Part shown: positions 33,827-43,089 of the stretch, piece after piece
Position numbering within the stretch: position 1 is the first letter of the stretch
Layout: every line of letters begins with the position of its first letter
Source: Desulfurococcus mucosus DSM 2162
GTDB taxonomy: Archaea; Thermoproteota; Thermoprotei_A; Sulfolobales; Desulfurococcaceae
DNA length: 64,000 nucleotides
Direction of reading: 5' to 3'
Assembly (NCBI RefSeq): GCF_000186365.1
Contig: NC_014961.1
Location: 1 to 64,000 of the forward strand
Position numbers and translations under genes: made by a program
Notes under the pieces: generated by a model
What the model was told of the DNA's origin: nothing
The model's database searches: none
The model's input: only the letters and a program-made list of their open reading frames with translations

Positions 33827-35179
33827 CTAGGCTCCGCCGGCTTCCCCGTCGCCTAGTCTAAGATCCTCGGGTCTTATGCCGAGTCGCTTTAAGACGTCTT
33901 TTCTACGTAGCTGCTTACTCAGCTTCTTCACTAGCTCATATTGTTTAAGCAGCTCCTTCACGTCTTCAACCTCTACGCCTGCTCCCCGTGCTATCCTCTT
34001 CATTCTCGAGCGGTCGATTATGTCTGGGTTGTCTAGTTCCTCATAGGTCATGGAGTTTATGATTGCAAGCCACTTGCTCATCTTCTCCTCCAATTGCTTT
34101 GAATCTACTTCGAACGGTATCTTTACGCCTAGACCCGGGATCATCTGCATTATTTTCCCAAGCGGCCCCATCTTCCTGAGGCTCACCAACTGCTTGTACA
34201 CCAGCCTCATGTTTACTTTTCCCTCGATGAGCCTCCTTGCGTCTTCCTCGGTGAAATCTAGTTGAACCCTTCTAACCTTCTCGATAAGGCTTTCGATGTC
34301 GCCTAGGCCGAGTATCCTCGAGACGAATCGAGGCGGGTTGAAAACCTCTAGCTCATCTATCTTTTCCCCTGTACCTATGAACTTTATTGACGCACCTGTA
34401 GCTGCAACAGCGGAGAGCGCGCCGCCGCCTTTCGCTGTTCCATCAAGCTTCGTCACTATGATGGATCCTATCGGTGTTGCCTCATGGAACCTCCTAGCTA
34501 TGTTGAAGGCCTGCTGCCCGATGGCAGCGTCTATGACGAGCATCACCTCATCCGGCTTGACATGCTCACTCATCTTCTTCATCTCCTCGAGGAGGTCTTC
34601 CTCCCTGTGGTGTCTGCCAGCGGTGTCAATTATTATCACATCCATTTTTCTCTCCCTGAAGAACTCAACCCCCTTCACAGCTATGGCTACAGCATCGCTG
34701 TTGCCTGGTTCACCGTAAACTGGAACACCCACTTGCTCCCCAAGCTGCTTCAGCTGCATGTATGCGGCCGGCCTGAAGGTGTCTGCAGCCACTAAGCCTA
34801 CTCTAAGCCCTTCAAGCTTGTAGAAGTATGCAAGCTTAGCTGTAGTGGTAGTCTTACCCGAGCCCTGCAGCCCTACGAGCATTATGACCCATGGTTTCTT
34901 AGCGGGCTTCACGGAGGGCTTTCTCTCACCGCCCAGCAACCTGGTTAGCTCCTCATACACCACGGTGATGAACCATTCCTTCCTGCTAATGCCTGGAGGC
35001 GGCTCCGCCTTCAATGCCCTCTCCTTTATCCTGCTGGTTAACTCCATGGCGAGCTTCAGGTTTACATCGGCTCTCACGAGCTCCTTCTGAAGCTCCCTGA
35101 TAAACTCGTCCACAGCCTTCTCGTAGTCGCCGCCCTTCAGGAATCTCGCTAAAGCACTCCTAATGTTGTCGAACACCAT
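33827..35179 (-). CDS. srp54: Signal recognition particle protein SRP54
   Basis: A 450-aa GTPase that binds signal peptides and 7S RNA. The N domain (~1-85) is followed by the G domain with GLQGSGKTTT, DTAGRH and TKLDGTAKGGG, then the M domain from ~300 on. The ATG at 35179 has GGTG eight bases upstream and a TATA box (GGTTTAAAG, ~35208-35218), so the in-frame ATG at 35200 is rejected. Confidence 0.97.
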   Translation of the reverse strand: MVFDNIRSALARFLKGGDYEKAVDEFIRELQKELVRADVNLKLAMELTSRIKERALKAEPPPGISRKEWFITVVYEELTRLLGGERKPSVKPAKKPWVIMLVGLQGSGKTTTTAKLAYFYKLEGLRVGLVAADTFRPAAYMQLKQLGEQVGVPVYGEPGNSDAVAIAVKGVEFFRERKMDVIIIDTAGRHHREEDLLEEMKKMSEHVKPDEVMLVIDAAIGQQAFNIARRFHEATPIGSIIVTKLDGTAKGGGALSAVAATGASIKFIGTGEKIDELEVFNPPRFVSRILGLGDIESLIEKVRRVQLDFTEEDARRLIEGKVNMRLVYKQLVSLRKMGPLGKIMQMIPGLGVKIPFEVDSKQLEEKMSKWLAIINSMTYEELDNPDIIDRSRMKRIARGAGVEVEDVKELLKQYELVKKLSKQLRRKDVLKRLGIRPEDLRLGDGEAGGA

Positions 35180-35290
35180 TGAGTTACACCTGTGTCTCAC
35201 ATGAATGTTCTTTAAACCTTTAATATTGACGAGGCGAGAGTCCGCTTGAAGAATTTAATACTCCCCTTGACAATAAATGGTGAAACCGGT

Positions 35291-35392
35291 GCGGGGGTGC
35301 CCGAGCTTGGCCAAAGGGGGCGGACTCAAGGCTTAGCCCAGGGGGAGATCCGCTGGTGTAGGCCTGCGTGGGTTCAAATCCCACCCCCCGCA
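35291..35392 (+). tRNA. tRNA-Leu (anticodon CAA) with a 17-nt intron
   Basis: Class II tRNA with a long variable arm. Acceptor stem GCGGGGG/CCCCCGC, discriminator A, anticodon stem GCGGA/TCCGC, loop CTCAAGA after splicing, T loop TTCAAAT. The intron is 35331-35347, after position 37. TATA box ATTTAATA at 35253-35260. No CCA encoded. Confidence 0.95.
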
Positions 35393-35506
35393 CCTCCATC
35401 CTCCTCAACAAGGGTTCAGCACGCTGGATCCATGCTTAGGCCGGGGCTAAAGATTAATAAAGCCGATTCACATGAGTGGATAGGAATGGGTTCGAGGTGA
35501 TTACAC

Positions 35507-36031
35507 ATGCCCCTGCGTCCAGCGAGATGCTACACGCATTTCAGCGGGCCACCGTACACGAGGAAAGAGTACATACCAGGCGTACCCCAGCCCAAGATAA
35601 CCAAGTTTGAGATGGGGGATCCGAAGCTCGACTACGACTATGAGGTAGCCCTGGTAGTCGAGGAAGCCGGGCAAATAAGGCACAACGCGCTGGAAGCAGC
35701 ACGTGTCATGGCGTTGAAGAAGCTTAGCGTCGAGGCCGGTGAAAACAACTTCTACCTGAAGGTCAAGGTGTACCCGCACCATGTCATCAGAGAGAACAAG
35801 ATGATGGCGTTCGCTGGTGCAGACCGTCTACAGGATGGGATGAGGCTCTCATTCGGGAAACCAATAGGTACGGCTGCACGAGTGTACCCTGGTCAGGAGA
35901 TCATAGTGATCAGGGTGAAGGCTCAGCATGGGAAGACGGCTAAGGAGGCATTAAGGATCGCGGCTTCAAAGCTTCCCCTGCCCTCGAGGATAGTTGTGAA
36001 GCCCTTGAAGCCTGAGGTGCCCCCGCTCTAA
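35507..36031 (+). CDS. rpl10e: 50S ribosomal protein L10e (L16 family)
   Basis: A 174-aa L10e protein, near the central protuberance of the large subunit. The opening [19 protein letters not shown] and the C-terminal [10 protein letters not shown] are family hallmarks. GGTGAT lies six bases before the ATG. It is directly followed by dph2. Confidence 0.97.
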   Translation: MPLRPARCYTHFSGPPYTRKEYIPGVPQPKITKFEMGDPKLDYDYEVALVVEEAGQIRHNALEAARVMALKKLSVEAGENNFYLKVKVYPHHVIRENKMMAFAGADRLQDGMRLSFGKPIGTAARVYPGQEIIVIRVKAQHGKTAKEALRIAASKLPLPSRIVVKPLKPEVPPL

Positions 36032-36032
36032 A

Positions 36033-37064
36033 GTGTTTTCCCATAGCACAGATGGTGTCGCCTTGAGCGACATATGTAGTCTCTACGACATCGACCTAGA
36101 TGCGTTGACAAAGCAGGTAAGTAAGAGTTCTGGAAGAGTACTCCTCCATGCACCCGACGGCTTGAAACCACTCTACAACTGCATAGCCCCCGTCCTGGAG
36201 CAGGCTGGCGTCGAAGCAGCTTTCTCAGCGAGCCCCGGCTACGGTGCATGCGACATACCCTTCGAGGAGGCGGAGGCCATTGGCGCCGACCTACTGGTGC
36301 ACATAGGGCACCTCGAGTACTTTCAATACGGCTTCAAGCCAGCTGTAAAAGTACTCTACATCCCGGTTTACAGGCGCCCCTACATTGAGCAGGGCCTGCT
36401 ACGGGAACTCGTGGAGACCCTTAGGGAAGCAGGCGTGGTCAAGGTATCCGTGTCCTCGACGCTAGTCGAGGAGAAGATAAGGCGTGTCGTCGCCAACCAC
36501 CTTGCTTCAAACGGGTTTAAGCCAATTGAGGTCGGGTTCCCGGTGCTCGGATGCCTTTACACGCATGTCACATCCCTCGACACATCCGTCGACGCGCATC
36601 TAATGGTTGCAGGAGGAGTATTCCACCCGCTGGGCCTTGCACTCGTATCAAAGAAGCCGGTGGTGGTGCTGGACCCCTACAGGGGCAGGGTCTGGAGAGC
36701 CGGTGACGAGGCGTCGAGGGTTCTGAAGCAGAGATTAATGAGGGTCTTCGAGGCAAGGAACAGCGGTAACAGGGTTGGAGTCATAGTGGGGTCGAGGCCT
36801 GGGCAGTACCGGCCGTGGCTCGTTGAAAAAATCGAGGAGGAGGCGGCTGGAAGAGGATACAGGGTCTACAGGATTATCTCAGGGTATCTAACACTGGAGC
36901 GCTTGATAGCCGTAGACAACGCGCTTGGCCTCGACGTATACGTGGTTACGAGTTGCCCGAGGCTACCTATAGACGATCTCAGCGAATTCTACAAGCCTGT
37001 TCTCACCCCAGGCGAGTTCATGATGCTTCTGAAAGACGCTGGTAACTATATCTACCCGTGGTAG
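36033..37064 (+). CDS. dph2: Diphthamide synthase subunit Dph2
   Basis: A 343-aa enzyme that makes the first C-C bond of diphthamide on EF-2, using an unusual [4Fe-4S]-SAM chemistry. The three cluster cysteines are visible in YGACDIP, VLGCLYT and TSCPRLPIDD, one per domain. GTG 36033 directly follows the L10e stop; TTG 36060 with GGTG upstream is an equally possible start. Confidence 0.93.
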   Translation: MFSHSTDGVALSDICSLYDIDLDALTKQVSKSSGRVLLHAPDGLKPLYNCIAPVLEQAGVEAAFSASPGYGACDIPFEEAEAIGADLLVHIGHLEYFQYGFKPAVKVLYIPVYRRPYIEQGLLRELVETLREAGVVKVSVSSTLVEEKIRRVVANHLASNGFKPIEVGFPVLGCLYTHVTSLDTSVDAHLMVAGGVFHPLGLALVSKKPVVVLDPYRGRVWRAGDEASRVLKQRLMRVFEARNSGNRVGVIVGSRPGQYRPWLVEKIEEEAAGRGYRVYRIISGYLTLERLIAVDNALGLDVYVVTSCPRLPIDDLSEFYKPVLTPGEFMMLLKDAGNYIYPW

Positions 37065-37066
37065 CG

Positions 37067-37711
37067 ATGCGGGTCAAGAGTAAGAAGGAGCTGGAGCTCG
37101 CGCTCTCACGGATAGAGCCCTACAGGGGATCCAAGAAGAGGCTTGAACAATACCAGACCCCTGTAAGTCTCGTCGCTCACATGGCGTGGACAGCGTACAT
37201 GAGGGGGGATGTAGAGGGGTTAACAATAGCAGACCTCGGCTGCGGCGACGGGAGGATATCGATTGCCGCACTCCTACTCGGGGCGAGCAGGGCTGTCTGC
37301 ATCGATGTAGATGAAGACATACTTCTACACGGTGCGTGGAAGATATATCCACTGTTCCCTGAGGCGGCTGGCAGGCTAATACATGTAAACGCTGATGTTG
37401 CACGCCTAGGCCTCGTCAGGGTTGACACGGTCTTGATGAATCCACCCTTCGGCGTCGTAGAGGGGAATAGAGGCGTCGACATACTCTTCCTCAGGGTGGC
37501 CATGGGGATTGCAAGGGTGGTTTACAGCATACACAAGTACTCCGAGGGCTTCTTCAACCTGCTTAGAGAGGTGTCCGAGTCCAAGGGCTTCGAGCTCGCA
37601 TCCTACGAGATACGTGACTTCGAGATACCCATGATGTTCGAGACCCATAGGAGGCGGATATATAGGTTTAAAACAGTATTTGTTGTCCTGGTTGAGAGTG
37701 GTGGCTCATGA
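37067..37711 (+). CDS. METTL5-like RNA N6-adenine methyltransferase
   Basis: A 214-aa class I methyltransferase of the METTL5/MJ0882-like archaeal group. The LEQYQTP near residue 25, SAM loop DLGCGDGRI, and NPPFG catalytic motif match that family, which modifies small-subunit rRNA in eukaryotes. ATG 37067 is preferred to GTG 37058. It overlaps csl4 by 4 bp and lies in a run of RNA-processing genes. Confidence 0.85.
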   Translation: MRVKSKKELELALSRIEPYRGSKKRLEQYQTPVSLVAHMAWTAYMRGDVEGLTIADLGCGDGRISIAALLLGASRAVCIDVDEDILLHGAWKIYPLFPEAAGRLIHVNADVARLGLVRVDTVLMNPPFGVVEGNRGVDILFLRVAMGIARVVYSIHKYSEGFFNLLREVSESKGFELASYEIRDFEIPMMFETHRRRIYRFKTVFVVLVESGGS

Positions 37712-38259
37712 ACGCTCAAGACGTAGTAGTGCCCGGGGAACCCCTTGCCGTTGAAGAGGAAGCCATCCCGGTTCAAGGCGCTTACCTGGATTCAAGGGGC
37801 TTCATTAGATCCCTGGTCTTCGGGCTCAAGGTCTTCGACAAGTATAGGAAGCAGGTTTACGTGAAACAGGTGAAGACCACGGGCTTCGTTAAGCCTGGCT
37901 CAGTTGTCGAAGCATATGTGGAAGCAGTGTCGGATGACATAGCTTTCCTGAGAATATACAGCGTGGAAGGACAGGGTATGAGTGCTTCAGGAGTGCTCCA
38001 TGTATCCCAGGCATCCAATGGCTTCGTGCAGAGCCTCCTCGACGTTGTCAGACCCGGCGACTACGTGAAGGCCAAGGTCCTCAATAACTCGATACCCTAC
38101 CAGCTGACGCTGAAGGAGCCCGACCTAGGTGTTGTGGAAGCATACTGCAGTGTTTGCGGCGGACTACTATACAGGAGCGGCGATGTACTCGTGTGCAGCC
38201 TCTGCGGGAACCGTGAGAAGAGGAAGACTAGTCTGAGCTACATACATGTGTCAAGGTGA
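37708..38259 (+). CDS. csl4: Exosome cap subunit Csl4
   Basis: A 183-aa RNA exosome cap protein: an N-terminal domain, a central S1-type OB fold (GSVVEAYVEAV to PGDYVKAKVL) and a C-terminal zinc ribbon (CSVCGG and CSLCGN). It recruits DnaG and substrates to the Rrp41/42 ring. The order csl4-DUF2067-rpoL is common in crenarchaea. Confidence 0.94.
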   Translation: MNAQDVVVPGEPLAVEEEAIPVQGAYLDSRGFIRSLVFGLKVFDKYRKQVYVKQVKTTGFVKPGSVVEAYVEAVSDDIAFLRIYSVEGQGMSASGVLHVSQASNGFVQSLLDVVRPGDYVKAKVLNNSIPYQLTLKEPDLGVVEAYCSVCGGLLYRSGDVLVCSLCGNREKRKTSLSYIHVSR

Positions 38260-38263
38260 TCGC

Positions 38264-38872
38264 TTGCCGCTGGTTAAACGCAGGTTCAGGGTTCCCTGTA
38301 GAGGCGAGGAGTGCCTGAAACTCTACGAGTACGTGAAGGACAGGATCCCCTCGCTCGAACACGTTGAATTCAAGGTCTCCGGCAGCGGACTCGTAGTGGA
38401 GGCATACGGCTACGAGACCGATGTAAAGAGGCTTTGGAGCGAGCTGAGAAGCTATGTCAGAGCCCTCCGGCATGTAAGCACCCGTGGATTAAACAGCTTC
38501 AGGATAGACTACATAGTCAAGTTAACCGGTAAGACGTTTCCACCGGACGTGCTGGTCGAGGTTTTAAGCAGGCAGGGACACAGGGTTGAAGCCGGGGAGG
38601 GCGTCATATACACGAGTGCTGGAGTCGATGAGGTGCTTGGATTAGTTGAAAGAATAAGCGAGTTGAACAGTGTCGCAAAGAACATCGCGAAGGGCACGGC
38701 AGCCAGGTATTTCATAGTATCTGCATCCCTCCTAACAGGGCTCCCGCCCCAGGAAATCGTGGAACGAGCAGTAGGACTCCAGCTCATGGAGCCCGATGAA
38801 TCGGGAGCCTACTTGTTGAAGCATGAGTGGAGGAGAGCCCTGGATCTACTTGTCAGGTATTTAAAACAGTGA
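38264..38872 (+). CDS. DUF2067 protein
   Basis: A 202-aa protein of the crenarchaeal DUF2067 family, function unknown, regularly found between csl4 and rpoL. No catalytic motif is visible; the pattern is mixed alpha/beta with basic patches. TTG 38264 is chosen because GGTGAT lies just upstream and directly after the csl4 stop. Confidence 0.75.
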   Translation: MPLVKRRFRVPCRGEECLKLYEYVKDRIPSLEHVEFKVSGSGLVVEAYGYETDVKRLWSELRSYVRALRHVSTRGLNSFRIDYIVKLTGKTFPPDVLVEVLSRQGHRVEAGEGVIYTSAGVDEVLGLVERISELNSVAKNIAKGTAARYFIVSASLLTGLPPQEIVERAVGLQLMEPDESGAYLLKHEWRRALDLLVRYLKQ

Positions 38873-38900
38873 AGCAAGTTATGAAAGCTGTAGGTGCTTT

Positions 38901-39185
38901 ATGATGGAGGTACGCGTTGTCTCCAGGAGCGAGAGGGAGTTAGTGGTGGAAGTACACGGTGAGGATCACACGTTAGGCAACCTCCTTGCTAAGGAGGCGA
39001 TAAGGCATCCCGGCGTAGAGTACTCCATGTACAGGGTGCCGCATCCCCTTAAAAACATGTTCGAGTTCACGATCATCGTGAAGCCGGGGTACAGCGTCGA
39101 CTCCGTTTTGAAGGAGATAGTTGAGGGATTGAAGAAGACTCTCTCAGAGTTCAGGGGCCTCGTCGAGGAGAAGATCGTTGAGTAG
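38901..39185 (+). CDS. rpoL: RNA polymerase subunit L (Rpo11)
   Basis: A 94-aa Rpb11-type subunit that pairs with RpoD in the assembly platform. The signature EDHTLGNLLAKEAIRHPGV is present, with the C-terminal helix. Two consecutive ATGs (38901, 38904) follow a GGTG; either may serve. Confidence 0.96.
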   Translation: MMEVRVVSRSERELVVEVHGEDHTLGNLLAKEAIRHPGVEYSMYRVPHPLKNMFEFTIIVKPGYSVDSVLKEIVEGLKKTLSEFRGLVEEKIVE

Positions 39186-39275
39186 GAAGAAAGAGTCACG
39201 GATACTGGTATACGGTGCTGCCGGGGGCCACGTGGTTCTCGCGACTTACAGGGGAAATTTTTAGAGGAGCTAAGG

Positions 39276-39605
39276 GTGCTCAGGATACAGTATCCAGCAT
39301 CAATGTTCGCCAGGGATGCACTCGACGCCATGTCGACGAGGGAGGAGTTAGCCTACATGCTTAAATGCGTTGACGACGATTCAACGGGTTTCACACTCAA
39401 CGGTTTACGGGTGCTCGATGGATCAGAACACCTCGTCCAGGCCCTCAGGTACTGCGGCATAGTCCACCTCATTCTACGCCTACTGGAGTCGTATGGAATG
39501 CACACGGGTATTCCCCCCAGTGGTGAAAACCTTATTACATTCTACACGGTTAAATCACCCATCGCTGGTCAAGGGTGGTTTAACAGTGTCGAGGCTGTGC
39601 CCTAA
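39276..39605 (+). CDS. Unrecognised protein between rpoL and tfs, possible frameshift
   Basis: A 109-aa product, family not recognised. GTG 39276 has GAGGAG seven bases upstream. The protein-like sequence seems to begin earlier in another frame: from TTG 39178 a 28-codon frame (opening MSRKKESRILVYGAAGG) runs to a TAG at 39262, and the run AAATTTTT at 39255-39262 would bring a -1 shift into this frame. Position beside rpoL, and helices near the end, would allow a very diverged Pcc1-like protein, but I cannot support that. The end overlaps tfs by 20 bp. Confidence 0.55.
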   Translation: MLRIQYPASMFARDALDAMSTREELAYMLKCVDDDSTGFTLNGLRVLDGSEHLVQALRYCGIVHLILRLLESYGMHTGIPPSGENLITFYTVKSPIAGQGWFNSVEAVP

Positions 39606-39930
39606 GTGCGGTGGCTTAATGCGTCCCCAGAGGATAGATGGTAAACCATACCTGGTCTGCACTAGATGCGGGTACAGGCTGGAGGCCGAGGCATCCGGTG
39701 TCAGGGAGTTCAAGGTTTCAACGAGGATCGAGCACAGACCCGATGAGAAAACCCTTGTCTTGAAGAGCGAGAACGAGGCAAACCTCCCTGTTACACGGGA
39801 GGTCACGTGTCCCAAGTGCGGCTGGCATGAGGCTTACTACTGGATGCTTCAGACAAGGGCGGCCGATGAACCTCCTACAAGGTTCTTTAAATGCACTAGA
39901 TGCGGCCATACATGGAGGGAGTACGCGTAG
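39586..39930 (+). CDS. tfs: Transcription factor S (TFIIS-like)
   Basis: A 114-aa protein that stimulates transcript cleavage by stalled RNA polymerase. The N-terminal zinc ribbon is CPKCGG...CTRCGY and the C-terminal one CPKCGW...CTRCGHTW; between the last pairs the acidic TRAADEPPT carries the DE catalytic pair. GTG 39586 with GGGTGG seven bases upstream is the start; the longer frame is not used. Confidence 0.95.
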   Translation: MSRLCPKCGGLMRPQRIDGKPYLVCTRCGYRLEAEASGVREFKVSTRIEHRPDEKTLVLKSENEANLPVTREVTCPKCGWHEAYYWMLQTRAADEPPTRFFKCTRCGHTWREYA

Positions 39931-40002
39931 TATTCGAGTAGGCCGGGGCTTTAACAGTTTTATTTACTCAGTGTTTGATAGAATTATACATGGTGGACTT
40001 AG

Positions 40003-40752
40003 ATGAGGCTCAGGTTTCGCGACGCCGTTGTATGGAGGTATGCCATAGCATCAATATCCAAGATAATTGAGGAGGCAGGCTTCAAGGTGGATCCCGAGAA
40101 GGGATTAGTGTTGAGAGCCATGGATCCAAGCACAGTGGTGCTGGTGGAGTTCACGATGCCAAGGGATGCTTTCTCCATTTACGAGGTTGAGGGAGAACGC
40201 TTCATAGGGGTAAACATGGAGGAGCTTGCAAAGGTTCTAAAGAGGGCTAGGAAAGGGGATGAACTACTGCTGGAGGTATCTGGTGACGGGAGGCTCAGCG
40301 TAGTCTTCGAGGGGCGCGGCTCCAGGAGGTTCACACTGCCCAGTATAGAGTTGACTCATGAAGAACTACCTGAGGTGAGCTTCGAAGTAGGCTTCAAAGG
40401 AAGGATGCTGCCAAAGGTCTTCAGAGACGTGATCAGTGAGGTCGAGCCGGTTAGCGATGCAGTTGAGTTCTCAGCGGTGAAGGGGGAGGGCAAGCTGGTG
40501 GTTGCCTCTAGGAGCGAGGTTGCTGAAGCCGAGATCGAGCTATCGGCTTCGGAGGGAGCCTTGATCGAGCATGAGATAACAGAGGATTCCAGAGCCAAGT
40601 ACACGGTTGACTACCTAACAGATATATCATCGGCTTCCCAGGCAGCTGAATTAATGAGTGTTGAATTCGGGAACGACACACCGCTCAAACTAACCTATGA
40701 ATTATCCGGTGGAGGAAGACTGGTGTTTTATGTCGCTCCACGCGAGGAATAG
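40003..40752 (+). CDS. pcn: DNA sliding clamp PCNA
   Basis: A 249-aa clamp subunit with two similar domains joined near residue 125; crenarchaea often have heterotrimeric PCNA, so this may be one of several paralogues. DPSTVVLVEFTMP and the C-terminal PLKLTYEL/FYVAPR segments are typical. GGTG ahead of the ATG. The end overlaps priS by 23 bp, which makes a replication operon pcn-priS-gins. Confidence 0.95.
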   Translation: MRLRFRDAVVWRYAIASISKIIEEAGFKVDPEKGLVLRAMDPSTVVLVEFTMPRDAFSIYEVEGERFIGVNMEELAKVLKRARKGDELLLEVSGDGRLSVVFEGRGSRRFTLPSIELTHEELPEVSFEVGFKGRMLPKVFRDVISEVEPVSDAVEFSAVKGEGKLVVASRSEVAEAEIELSASEGALIEHEITEDSRAKYTVDYLTDISSASQAAELMSVEFGNDTPLKLTYELSGGGRLVFYVAPREE

Positions 40753-41857
40753 GCGGGGTTTTCTCAGGAGGATCATATGGGACTACTACAGGCTTAAACC
40801 ACTCGAGGAGCCAAGCAACCTCCATATGAGGGAGGTAGCGTTAGAGAGCCTTGAGGACGGCAAGTACATAAGACACCTCTCCTTCCCATACATGGAGAAG
40901 CTCTACGAGTTTATACAGGGCGGTAAAACCCCTCTCCACCTCTACTACTCCTCAGCCCTCTATAGTGATCCATCGGCGGAGGACATGGAGTCGAAGGGCT
41001 GGCAGGGCTCGGAGCTAATATTCGACATAGATGCCGACAAGTACCCTGGGTGCAGCCAGGTATTCAAGATATGCATAGGGGGAGGAGTCGTCGATGGGGA
41101 GGCAGGGTGCCCAGGAGGCAGGGAGCCCGTTGAGTACCCGGTGGTCCCATGGGATTGCATTAGGAGGGCGTGGGAGAGCGCCTTGAGGCTACGCGACATA
41201 CTGCTAAGGGATCTAGGTTTCTCAAGGATAAAGATATACTTCTCCGGTAACAGAGGGTTCCATGTAAGGGTTCTCGATGAGAGCGCACTACCCTTAACCC
41301 GTGAGCAGAGGCGCCTCTTAGCGGACTATGTTGCATGCAGCAACCTTGACACTGCAAGGATGTTTCCATCCTACCGTGGCAAAGTGGTTTTCCATAGGTT
41401 TGAACACGGATTAAGGAGAAGGGTTCTCGAATCAGCCAGGGCAAGAGGCCTTGTGAGGGAGGGAGAGATCGCTGGTTTAAAGGGGCTTGTACTCGATGAG
41501 GAGCACTTACCCATGCTTCTCGAGGAGAACTGTATAGGGATAGATAAGGTTGTCACCATAGATACATCCAGGCTTTCAAGGTTCGGAAACAGCTTGAACA
41601 TGAAGTCGGGTCTAAGGGTGACAGAGATGGATCCAGGCAAGGGCTTAGACGACGCTGGCTTCACAAGTTTCTCACCGTTCAAAGGAGGCATCAGGGTTAA
41701 ATCCCTTATCGATGCATCAAGGCTTCCAGTGCTAGATAAGCTAGTGGACCTCAAGAAGGGAGGAGTATTCGAGCTGGAAGCACCCTACGCGATATACCTT
41801 ATTATCCACGGAGTAGTTGATCCAGTAGAGGCCGGTGGAGTGGTGGTTAAGCCTTGA
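40730..41857 (+). CDS. priS: DNA primase small subunit PriS
   Basis: A 375-aa catalytic primase subunit. The metal-binding aspartates are D99 and D101 (FDIDADKYPGC), followed by a cysteine-bearing zinc knuckle region and SGNRGFHVRV, the nucleotide-binding motif. ATG 40730 is preferred because GGTG precedes it and homologues start near here; ATG 40697 lies within pcn. Confidence 0.95.
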   Translation: MSLHARNRRGFLRRIIWDYYRLKPLEEPSNLHMREVALESLEDGKYIRHLSFPYMEKLYEFIQGGKTPLHLYYSSALYSDPSAEDMESKGWQGSELIFDIDADKYPGCSQVFKICIGGGVVDGEAGCPGGREPVEYPVVPWDCIRRAWESALRLRDILLRDLGFSRIKIYFSGNRGFHVRVLDESALPLTREQRRLLADYVACSNLDTARMFPSYRGKVVFHRFEHGLRRRVLESARARGLVREGEIAGLKGLVLDEEHLPMLLEENCIGIDKVVTIDTSRLSRFGNSLNMKSGLRVTEMDPGKGLDDAGFTSFSPFKGGIRVKSLIDASRLPVLDKLVDLKKGGVFELEAPYAIYLIIHGVVDPVEAGGVVVKP

Positions 41858-42354
41858 GCAACACATATGTAAACATGGTGAGGGAGGAGCTTCAGGCATC
41901 TAAGTGCACGGTTATACAGAGGGTTAAACTCGAGGAAGCCGGCGAGCTAATCCGGAGATCCATGTTCAAGCTACCATTGATCACCCGCGAGGGGAGGAGG
42001 CTCTTCGTGGAGATGTTAACAAAGATGGCCGGCGACGCCGAGCTCCTGGGCAGGCTAAGGGTGGCTAAAATAGCGCTCGGCTCACATGTCCCCGAGGACT
42101 CGTATGATAGAGAGGTGCTTGAGATAGTTGAGAGCCTCGTCGAACTCGAGAAGGAAGCCTTGTCACCCGTCTCCATAAGATACCATGACAAGAGGCTTGT
42201 GGTCTTCGAGAAGGATTGCGTGGTGAACGGGGAGAAGTATAGGAGAGGCGACCTAGCCCTTCTAACAGTAAACGAGTTGACGGCGGCTTTCATTCATAGA
42301 TGTGTGAAACCGTTGCAGAACCCGCTGGTGGTCTTCTCCAAGTCACATGGATAA
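41854..42354 (+). CDS. GINS complex subunit (Gins15/Gins51 type)
   Basis: A 166-aa protein with an N-terminal helical A domain and a small C-terminal B domain (VVFEKDCVVNGEKYRRGDLALLTVNE), the order of the Gins15/Sld5-Psf1 type. It activates MCM and links it to primase. The TTG start overlaps the priS stop by 4 bp, in keeping with the conserved priS-gins order of crenarchaea. Confidence 0.8.
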   Translation: MSNTYVNMVREELQASKCTVIQRVKLEEAGELIRRSMFKLPLITREGRRLFVEMLTKMAGDAELLGRLRVAKIALGSHVPEDSYDREVLEIVESLVELEKEALSPVSIRYHDKRLVVFEKDCVVNGEKYRRGDLALLTVNELTAAFIHRCVKPLQNPLVVFSKSHG

Positions 42355-42373
42355 CCATAGCCGCCTTCCAACA

Positions 42374-42772
42374 CTATGTGACAGCGTTCTCCATGTAGTA
42401 GTATCCCAGTATAATGTATGCTGAGATCACTATCAGCAACAATATGAGGGAGCCTACGAAGACTATGTCCCTCAGCCTGGCTTCACGGATATGCTTGAAG
42501 CTCCTGGGCCTAACCGATTGAATGAAGTATGGGAGCGTGAATGCCACACCTATTGACAACGCTATTAGGAGCGTGTAGAGTATGGAGAAAGCTGTGAACC
42601 TGTTGAACTGTGAGGGAGACATGTAGCTGTAGTTAAACCACACGTAGAGCCAGTTCCCGCATATAATGATCCACGAGATAGTGGAGACGTATAGTGCAAG
42701 CCTTGCAAGAACACCTGGCAGTACATCGTACTCAAGTACATACCTGTACACTTCTCTAACAGGCTTCCTCAA
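42374..42772 (-). CDS. Membrane protein of unknown function
   Basis: A 132-aa protein with three hydrophobic segments (about residues 18-45, 60-85 and 103-125) and a basic loop (RPRSFKHIREARLRD). No family recognised. A TATA-like ATAAATATAAGC lies ~45 bp upstream on the minus strand. Convergent with the replication operon. Confidence 0.65.
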   Translation of the reverse strand: MRKPVREVYRYVLEYDVLPGVLARLALYVSTISWIIICGNWLYVWFNYSYMSPSQFNRFTAFSILYTLLIALSIGVAFTLPYFIQSVRPRSFKHIREARLRDIVFVGSLILLLIVISAYIILGYYYMENAVT

Positions 42773-42940
42773 CCCGGATCCCCACGCGCCTACACTGGGT
42801 GAGACACGGTTCTCAAAGCTTATATTTATTTATGGTTCAAAAGAGTATCCAAACAGCTGAAACCAGTCTTCACCCCGCTCTAAAGAACCTGCTTCCCGGT
42901 TGCAGGGAGCAGCTCGAGGACTAGTGGGCGGGTTGCCGAG

Positions 42941-43015
42941 CGCCGCCGCCGGGATTTGAACCCGGGTCACGGGCTCGACAGGCCCGCATACTGAACCGGG
43001 CTATACTACGGCGGC
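42941..43015 (-). tRNA. tRNA-Asp (anticodon GUC)
   Basis: Intron-less cloverleaf: acceptor GCCGCCG/CGGCGGC, discriminator G, anticodon stem CGGGC/GCCCG with loop CTGTCGA, T loop TTCAAAT. TATA box GTTTAAAAACC at 43043-43053 on the minus strand. In some Desulfurococcales this tRNA is split; here it is a single uninterrupted gene. Confidence 0.96.
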
Positions 43016-43089
43016 ACCACTTAGTATCTTGATTAAGTGCGGGGTTTTTAAACAGTTTCAAGCTGGAGCCAGGGGTTGCAGCCCCTGTA

